This document shows positions 35,201 to 38,836 of a stretch of 38,836 bases of DNA, in pieces. The translations under genes and the position numbers were made by a program. Each line of letters begins with the position of its first letter. Position 1 is the stretch's first letter. The stretch lies in contig JAISCI010000004.1 in NCBI GenBank assembly GCA_031265685.1, positions 1 to 38,836 on the forward strand, read 5' to 3'. Source of the DNA: Clostridiales bacterium. Its GTDB lineage: Bacteria > Bacillota > Clostridia > Lachnospirales > WRAX01. Below the pieces are notes generated by a model that saw only the letters and a list, made by a program, of their open reading frames with translations, had not been told where the DNA came from and ran no database searches.

Positions 35201-36036
35201 CCTCCACGGTCATCGCCAGCGCCGCCATCGATTCCTCGGTCGTGTATTTCCCGGGTTCCAGCATTTTCCGTCATCCTCTCATTGTTCCGCTCTCTGCGGA
35301 CAGTTTCGGCGATCATTATCAACACGCTTCGGCTGATCCGGCCAGCGGTCGCGCCGACACGGGTCAGCGCGTCGAGCGTGCTGAAATCGCTCAGATACAT
35401 GAACGCCTTCGCGTCGTCGTCGTAAAGTCCTTGCGCTAGACCGAGCCGTTCGCAAATCAGGTAGCCGACGGTGTCCACAACGGTATCGCGGTATTCGACG
35501 AACAAGCTGTCGTCGTCGAGCCGTTCCAGCAGACTGCCGCGAGCGTCGAGCCGTAGACCGTCCGTCATGTCGGCGCAGGTTTCGCGGGCGTACTCCTCGA
35601 CCGCCCATTTCAGATTCTTGCGGTGGTCACCAGTGGGCAGCGGCACGCCGAAGCGGGTTTGAAGCTCCGTTACGACCGCTTCAATGTATTTTTCCGGCAA
35701 CGTCCATCGGCGCGGGATCCCACGTTCTTCGCCGTATGTGTCGCTGATGTCGAAAACGTAGCGAATATCCGTGTCACGCTCAAAACCGCCCAAAATCGGC
35801 GTGCCTTTCACGCCGCGATGGACACGTCGACCCACTTTATTCCAGTGTTCGATCTCGCCGCAAGCGGTGGCGTCCGGCGTCTGCTCGTACAGCAACAGCG
35901 CCTCGGCGAAACGATATTTGTAAAATTTGGCGTAAAACCGCAGGAACTCCCGCCATCCGTCTTTACTGCCCTGAACGCGCTGCGAGGCGTTGTCAGCCAG
36001 AGATTTCAGATGGGAGAGCTTCTCCCGCCGCGTCAT
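31927..36036 (-). CDS. N6-adenine-methylase half of the split methylase-helicase protein
   Basis: A 1,369-codon frame: an N-terminal LPD-like region (HLKSLADNASQRVQGSKDGWREFLRFYAKFYKYRFAEALLLYEQ), a low-complexity linker at about 255-390 that overlaps the nested TnpV-like gene, two copies of a 30-residue repeat (about 397-427 and 525-555), then an N6-methylase domain. The latter has GNVLEPALGVGNFYGCMPEEM near 915 (AdoMet motif I) and SNVPFGAYKVSD near 990, where NVPF stands for the usual NPPY. The last 57 codons are out of frame because of the 10-bp duplication at 32081-32100; removing one copy joins this frame to the helicase frame, giving about 2,436 residues. The ATG overlaps parB by 44 bases and has GAAGGA upstream. 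The family resembles DarB-like DNA-protection proteins. Confidence 0.82.
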   Translation of the reverse strand: MTRREKLSHLKSLADNASQRVQGSKDGWREFLRFYAKFYKYRFAEALLLYEQTPDATACGEIEHWNKVGRRVHRGVKGTPILGGFERDTDIRYVFDISDTYGEERGIPRRWTLPEKYIEAVVTELQTRFGVPLPTGDHRKNLKWAVEEYARETCADMTDGLRLDARGSLLERLDDDSLFVEYRDTVVDTVGYLICERLGLAQGLYDDDAKAFMYLSDFSTLDALTRVGATAGRISRSVLIMIAETVRRERNNERMTENAGTREIHDRGIDGGAGDDRGGNRGDGERPESGDAAADGQIRPSVREVPAGKPPRQVRQPDAVGDAAGRVRGGGQGSDGNDVDAARAASGENAEADRRLHGVGAVQHDAPRPSGGDRTEGNSLQAQVASESEGERSPIFHLADTDAESAPYINEETLSAQARRKAENGGIAAESEILYNANNPQTAHDIFNRYAPQVVSRVLRDEAYRNARANSDEQNTRTECNAAVNRVVVAGIGVGEIDLLRAYADEPGFKEQLQDYVFENTYSRQVADPDAESAPYINEETLSAQARREGENGGMAVLYSSNDQVRTVPTATVKQEPSLLHIGAELTIDGRRFAVDSINPEFGSVSLRDVTFQNGAGFPIFRKESIEFILDRLNNPIIETYVIAKPVELNQTPPPRTPKRKSRRVADGQQSLFDLESQTPATSHSDRHSGVFFPGEIILKKVNIPQPEDEPGDPLTGPIASHLSSMGWTVSDELVSTGITEFQERTGKIGAVEEIADFIQNEYLAEDKSDVEDLFGDDNGDDGDTDKAPEPPPIAVPPSTPKPPNFRITDDIDIGGGGAKTKYKRNIEAIRLLKTIEAEGRYATPDEQRVLALYAGWGGIPQTFDTQNADWRREYSELKELLSEKEYRAAAASTLNAHYTTPEVIGGIYAALERFGFSGGNVLEPALGVGNFYGCMPEEMALASRLYGVELDSVTGRIARQLYPNADIQVRGFENAELQDNFFDCAVSNVPFGAYKVSDPRFDKYGFLIHDYFFGKALDKVRPGGVIAFVTSKGTMDKANASVRRYLAERAEFLGAIRLPNTAFKRNAGTEVTTDIIFLKKRDRLVDASDEGSALSLRESRPSGVRLSAGASWIHIGKTDDGVPMNEYYIKNPHMMLGTMAFDSSMYGGETETTLNPDGRDLRSALYETVEFLSRNSYEESGDLSDFGEENFEPAIPADPSVKNYCHAVIDGKIYQRVDSAMAPCTFAKAATERVAAMIEMRSLTRHILTSQLEGISDEDLAKLQRELNAGYDKFYKKFGALNSRYNSSLFGDDADYPLLAAIEETDDDEKPRKAAQGRHFQQTNHFADQKDYPRRHADGSASGLPQRARLRGHRLYGGFVRQNAGGSY
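32081..32100. repeat. Perfect 10-bp tandem duplication that breaks a reading frame
   Basis: CGGCCTTGCG occurs twice in a row (32081-32090, 32091-32100). Read on the minus strand with one copy removed, DDDEKPRK continues directly into AAIFSKRTISPIK, joining the methylase and helicase frames exactly. Ten is not a multiple of three, so the duplication alone explains the frameshift. Confidence 0.85.
34372..34846. repeat. In-frame 90-bp direct repeat inside the methylase-helicase gene
   Basis: Two copies (about 34372-34462 and 34756-34846) are offset by exactly 384 bases, with 51 identical consecutive bases (34393-34443 and 34777-34827). Both encode DAESAPYINEETLSAQARR followed by ENGG. The spacer between them encodes a helical segment of about 100 residues. 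The identity at synonymous positions points to a recent duplication or a homogenised repeat. Confidence 0.75.
34884..35264 (-). CDS. TnpV-like protein nested in another frame of the methylase gene
   Basis: A 126-residue protein whose core matches the TnpV family (transposon-encoded protein of Tn4451-type elements): MGKYGRLFGKFLRENHPGRYDSLMLSATLRDVCAEVDREA, then LRDQAEEIVLKEIVY at the end. Length is normal for the family. It lies wholly inside the methylase-helicase gene, one base out of phase, and ends with TAG. GAGAGG lies about ten bases before its ATG. In the outer frame the same DNA reads as a Gly/Arg/Asp-rich linker, which suggests that the linker arose by overprinting on the TnpV gene. 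The role of TnpV is not known. Confidence 0.72.
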   Translation of the reverse strand: MLEPGKYTTEESMAALAMTVEEIEAMENDPNREMPPPMGKYGRLFGKFLRENHPGRYDSLMLSATLRDVCAEVDREAMEMMWTLQEQLRAKTPRPTGDFMASARYNTMLRDQAEEIVLKEIVYRRR

Positions 36037-37039
36037 TGCCCGAAAGTCCTTCGTGGGTCAGCCCTCCCTTCGTTTTGTAGTAAAATTCCAGTGCGGCGAT
36101 AATCGTTTCCTCAATCTCGTCCGGTTTCGTAGCCGCGCCGAAGTAGCGCGATATGATTTTCGGCTTGAGCTTGAACGGTTCCTGCCGTACGGACTTCGGC
36201 TTTTTCTTTCCTGCCAATATTTGTTCGGCCTCTTTGTGGTCGAGTCGATTCTTCGCAGAAGCGGCGCGTAGCGCACTGGCTTTCTTCATGTCCAACTTAT
36301 AGTTGCCAGAATCTAGTATGTCGTCAACTACGCGCTGTTCGTTATCAGATAAGTACGAAAGCGAAACAGCGGCGTTGACAGAGAAGCATCCGTTGTCCAG
36401 ACGCTCTTTAAGAGCGGGGTTCAGTTTGTTCACGCGGAGATATACCACAATAGTATTGCTGTTCAAACCGTAATCGCTTGCTGTCTTATCACGGGCGTTT
36501 AACTTCTGTTGGAATCCAACATAAGTCTCGGAATCCGCATTATTACTAGCTTTGAACATGTTTTCAATCTCCACGATTAGATCCGTCCGCTTTCCTTGTT
36601 TTTTGATTGCGTCATAATGCGCTGAAATCGCGGCGGCCCGCTCCGAGTGTGTCAGGTCGGCGAACGAGCGCTGTCTCATGTTTGTTTCTGTTACAATGAG
36701 CAGCGCTTCGTCGTCGGCCAGTCCGTCGCGGATTATGCACGGGATCGTTTCAAGCCCCGCCGCCCGAGACGCCTCGACGCGGTTATGCCCCGAAAGAATC
36801 TCGTAGTTAAATTCTCCCTGCGGGCGAATGATTATCGGCACAAGCACGCCGTTAGCGCGGACGCTCTGGGCCATGTCCTCGAAACGCTGGCCGCTGTAGA
36901 GTTTGAACGGGTGCGATTCGAACGGGCGAAGCTTCGCGAGGGCGATGTTGTAAACCGGGTCGCCCTGCGGCTTGGCAAGTGGATCTGTGGCTCGAAAGAT
37001 GTCGCGCATATTTTTCAGCTGAAACGTTGCCTCAGCCAT
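35993..37039 (-). CDS. parB: ParB-family partition/DNA-binding protein
   Basis: A 348-residue protein. The N-terminal ParB/sulfiredoxin-like domain has FESHPFKLYSGQRFEDMAQSV, LVPIIIRP, then the CTP-binding-type motif LSGHNRVEASRAAG and IVTETNMRQRSF. A helix-turn-helix central domain follows (TASDYGLNSNTIVVYLRVNKLNPALKERLD), then a Lys-rich tail. It would bind parS-like sites and help maintain the excised element, or regulate the operon. Its ATG overlaps the parA stop by eight bases. No canonical parS was recognised in the window. Confidence 0.88.
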   Translation of the reverse strand: MAEATFQLKNMRDIFRATDPLAKPQGDPVYNIALAKLRPFESHPFKLYSGQRFEDMAQSVRANGVLVPIIIRPQGEFNYEILSGHNRVEASRAAGLETIPCIIRDGLADDEALLIVTETNMRQRSFADLTHSERAAAISAHYDAIKKQGKRTDLIVEIENMFKASNNADSETYVGFQQKLNARDKTASDYGLNSNTIVVYLRVNKLNPALKERLDNGCFSVNAAVSLSYLSDNEQRVVDDILDSGNYKLDMKKASALRAASAKNRLDHKEAEQILAGKKKPKSVRQEPFKLKPKIISRYFGAATKPDEIEETIIAALEFYYKTKGGLTHEGLSGNDAAGEALPSEISG

Positions 37040-37832
37040 TGGCGATCAGCTCCTTCGCGAACGCGGCGTAGCTTTCCGCGATACGGCCTTTGGGGTCGGC
37101 GTCGAAAATCGAGCGGCCTTGCGCCTGAGATTCCGTGACGCGGACGGATACCGGGATTTTCGTGTCGAATACGCGAAAGTAATCGCCGTAAGCCGTCTTG
37201 ACGATGTTCATCGTTTCGCGGTGGAAGTTCAGACGGCTGTCAAACATTGTCATCAACGCGCCCTCGATAGCTAGACCGGGGTTGAGGTTCTCTTTCACGC
37301 TGGCAATGGTTGACAGTAGAAGCTCAAGCCCCTTCGCGCTGAAAAATTGCGGTTGCATGGGGATGAGAACGCGGTCGGCGGCGTTCAGGGCGTTGATGGT
37401 TACGAAGTTCAGAGACGGCATACAGTCCAGAATTATGTAATCATAGTCGTCTCTGATATAGCCGATCAGCTTTTTCAGGACGTTTTCACGGCTCATCGTG
37501 TTGATGAGTATGTTTTCGATACTGGACAGCTCAATGCTTGACGGGATGAAATCCATGCCCTGAGCGTGAAGTATGTATTCACGCTTTTCGAGCAATTCAC
37601 ATTTATCAAGCCGCCCGCCGGAGTTAATGATCTCGGCCATGATGTGCGGCAGTGTGACGGGCAGCTCGTCCGGCTGCGGATAGCCGAGCGCCATCGTCGC
37701 GTTAGCTTGCGGATCTACGTCCACGATGATGACACGGCGGCCCATCTGCGCCAGAGACGCGCCGAGATTCAGGGAAAGCGTTGTTTTCCCGACGCCACCT
37801 TTTTGGTTACTGACAGCATAAGTTAAATTCAT
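37032..37832 (-). CDS. parA: ParA-family partition ATPase
   Basis: A 266-residue ATPase with the deviant Walker A KGGVGKTT at residues 11-18, RRVIIVDVDPQANAT (Walker A') and YDYIILDCMPSLNFVTINAL (Walker B). It lacks an N-terminal DNA-binding domain, as in chromosomal-type (Soj-like) ParA proteins. With ParB it would segregate or position the extrachromosomal form of the element. AAAGGAGG lies ten bases before the ATG. It is preceded by a 141-bp spacer containing a small GAAACC/GGTTTC inverted repeat (about 37949-37973), a possible regulatory site. Confidence 0.9.
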   Translation of the reverse strand: MNLTYAVSNQKGGVGKTTLSLNLGASLAQMGRRVIIVDVDPQANATMALGYPQPDELPVTLPHIMAEIINSGGRLDKCELLEKREYILHAQGMDFIPSSIELSSIENILINTMSRENVLKKLIGYIRDDYDYIILDCMPSLNFVTINALNAADRVLIPMQPQFFSAKGLELLLSTIASVKENLNPGLAIEGALMTMFDSRLNFHRETMNIVKTAYGDYFRVFDTKIPVSVRVTESQAQGRSIFDADPKGRIAESYAAFAKELIANG

Positions 37833-37973
37833 TACTGACCGTCTCCTCCTTTGCGGTTAATATTACCTTAGAAATCGTCCGGCCAACGGCGCGGTAGTTT
37901 GCCCGCTAAACCGGACAGTTTCCAAGGCGATAAAAATAGGGATAAATCAATGAAACCCACTGTTTATGCGGTT

Positions 37974-38372
37974 TCACTCATTTAGCCCTATTATATCACA
38001 AGCCTTGATAGCGATGAAGCGCACCCCGTAGGCGGGCAGTATCCGGCGCAGGTAACGCCCCGTTTCGATATATTCACGACCGAAACGGCTAAGGTCGCGG
38101 GTTATGACGCAGTTGATTTTGCCGCTCTCGATGTCCTCCATCATCTCTTTGAACGCGGGTCTATCGAACAGAAGTCCGGTAAATCCATCGTCGATTTTCT
38201 CGCTCATCGCGTCGATGTCCGGGTGTCCTTTCAGCCAGTCGTCAATAAACTTGCGCTGGTTGGATATGCTGTCCGACTCGCTCTTTTCAACGCGGTTGCC
38301 GTTTTTGTCGCGCTTGTCGTCAGCGTCCGAGAGGCGGATGTATTTGACGGCGCTGTATTTGATTTCGCTCAT
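37974..38372 (-). pseudogene. Serine recombinase reduced to its catalytic domain
   Basis: A 132-residue product with the N-terminal catalytic domain of large serine recombinases (TnpX/TndX-like). It has YIRLSDAD with the nucleophile Ser15, SESDSISNQRKFI, DDGFTGLLFDRPAFKEMM and TRDLSRFGREYIETGRYLRRILP. It ends right after VRFIAI with KACDIIGLNE and a stop. The family is normally 500 residues or more; the recombinase, zinc-ribbon and coiled-coil parts are missing, and none is found in the 141 bases before parA. It is therefore probably a deletion remnant, though a regulatory solo domain cannot be ruled out. GAAGGAG lies eight bases before the ATG. Confidence 0.75.
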
Positions 38373-38433
38373 ATCGTTTCACTCCTTCACGGTTTTTCTT
38401 ACCGCGTCACTCTACACCCGCCAAGCCTTTTAT

Positions 38434-38467
38434 ACGAGTTTGCGGGGAGTCCGTCCCGCAAACTCGT
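38434..38467. repeat. Perfect 13-bp hairpin between the DUF6870-like and recombinase genes
   Basis: ACGAGTTTGCGGG (38434-38446) pairs perfectly with CCCGCAAACTCGT (38455-38467) around an 8-base loop. It starts exactly at the stop codon of the upstream gene. No U tract follows on the minus strand (ATAAAAGG), so it is not a canonical terminator; it may stabilise or attenuate the transcript or serve as a protein site. Confidence 0.6.
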
Positions 38468-38676
38468 CAGGTCATTAGCCGCCCAAGGCAATCATCGAAT
38501 CCGGGGCCGTCCTTGGAATACTTCGCCGTAATCGCGAAGTCGTTGCATATATAATGGTAGGGGTCGTTGTTCATCTGGCGAACGTATTCAATAACGCGTT
38601 CGCGTCTGGGCAGGGATTTATCCACTCGCACCTTGCTGATGTCCGCCAATCCCTCGCGGTTAATTGTATTCGTCAT
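38467..38676 (-). CDS. Small DUF6870-like protein
   Basis: A 69-residue protein: GLADISKVRVDKSLPRRERVIEYVRQMNNDPYHYICNDFAITAKY, then GPGFDDCLGRLM. This matches the small DUF6870 pattern (D-I-x-x-V-x-V-D-x-S-L-P, R-x-x-x-Y-x-R-Q, then a C/F-x-V-x-x-x-Y core) found next to recombinase and relaxase genes of clostridial elements. Function unknown. The ATG at 38676 has AAGGAGG eight bases upstream; the frame remains open to 38757, but those codons include the ribosome site and are therefore not used. Confidence 0.65.
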   Translation of the reverse strand: MTNTINREGLADISKVRVDKSLPRRERVIEYVRQMNNDPYHYICNDFAITAKYSKDGPGFDDCLGRLMT

Positions 38677-38720
38677 AACGCTTTCCTCCTTGCCGCCTTG
38701 AACTTTTCCCATGTTGGAAA

Positions 38721-38748
38721 ACTGTAGCACCTCACTACACTCTTGCAA
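38721..38748 (-). promoter_or_regulatory. Possible promoter at the head of the minus-strand operon
   Basis: On the minus strand, TTGCAA (38748-38743), a 16-base spacer and TACAGT (38726-38721) resemble -35 and -10 boxes (four of six matches each). It would start transcription about 40 bases before the ATG at 38676. Weak match; an AT-rich block further upstream (38800-38836) may hold a better one outside the visible part. Confidence 0.3.
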
Positions 38749-38836
38749 ACACGCCATTCCTTCATCGAAATCCCGTCATTACGCCATTTAATAGCGTATC
38801 AGATGTTATTATTTTGAATTAAAAGGTATTATTTTA

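Noticed and set aside
37833-37973. parS or oriT in the spacer before parA
   Set aside because: Only a 6-bp inverted repeat is present; no canonical parS palindrome or nic-site consensus was recognised.

Overview
The window is one long stretch of a conjugative element (ICE/CTn) from a low-GC-phylum (Firmicutes), probably gut-type Clostridia host. Evidence for this is the Gram-positive transfer set of Tn1549/CD1110-like elements (MobP3-type relaxase, VirD4, VirB4, PrgI, TrbL/VirB6-like), strong AGGAGG-type ribosome sites, a sortase with a Cna-B adhesin, and the N6-methylase/SNF2-helicase fusion typical of clostridial elements. Except for one insertion sequence, every credible gene is on the minus strand, mostly joined by 1-20 bp overlaps, so the layout below runs from right to left. 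No rRNA, tRNA, CRISPR array or phage structural gene was seen. Neither end of the element is visible.

Right end (38.8-35.9 kb): a promoter-like site, a small DUF6870-like gene, a serine-recombinase gene reduced to its catalytic domain, then parA and parB. Next (36.0-25.9 kb) is DNA processing: a giant N6-adenine-methylase/SNF2-helicase protein split by a perfect 10-bp tandem duplication, with a TnpV-like gene nested inside it in another frame; a conserved hypothetical; a DUF3991/TOPRIM primase-like protein; and a gene of unknown role. An IS110-family insertion sequence (plus strand, transposase frameshifted, long leader that may encode a bridge RNA) separates this block from the mobilisation genes.

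Mobilisation and mating channel (23.9-13.7 kb): a ribbon-helix-helix accessory protein, an unknown protein, a HepT-like protein without the expected catalytic motif, the relaxase, a small protein, a membrane protein that appears to be the detached N-terminus of VirD4, VirD4, a VirB2-like membrane protein, a TrbL/VirB6-like protein, a small membrane protein, PrgI, a detached VirB4 N-terminal domain, the VirB4 ATPase, and a membrane-anchored C39-like peptidase that may open the cell wall.

Accessory and surface block (13.6-0.4 kb): an MT-A70 adenine methyltransferase, a TadZ/CpaE-like pseudo-receiver plus atypical P-loop protein, a small membrane protein, a DUF7768/DUF4406-like protein, a secreted and membrane-anchored surface protein, a sortase, a 2,512-residue adhesin with 21 Cna-B repeats ending in a bare LPKTGY, and a tandem winged-helix regulator followed by a terminator. 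A further gene with its own promoter starts at the left edge.

The least explained signal is a family of short palindromes (about 9-10 bp arms around a TGRNYCA-type centre) found between genes, nested inside one another, and apparently inserted in frame inside genes. A 175-bp inverted-repeat structure in the middle of the transfer operon carries two of them.
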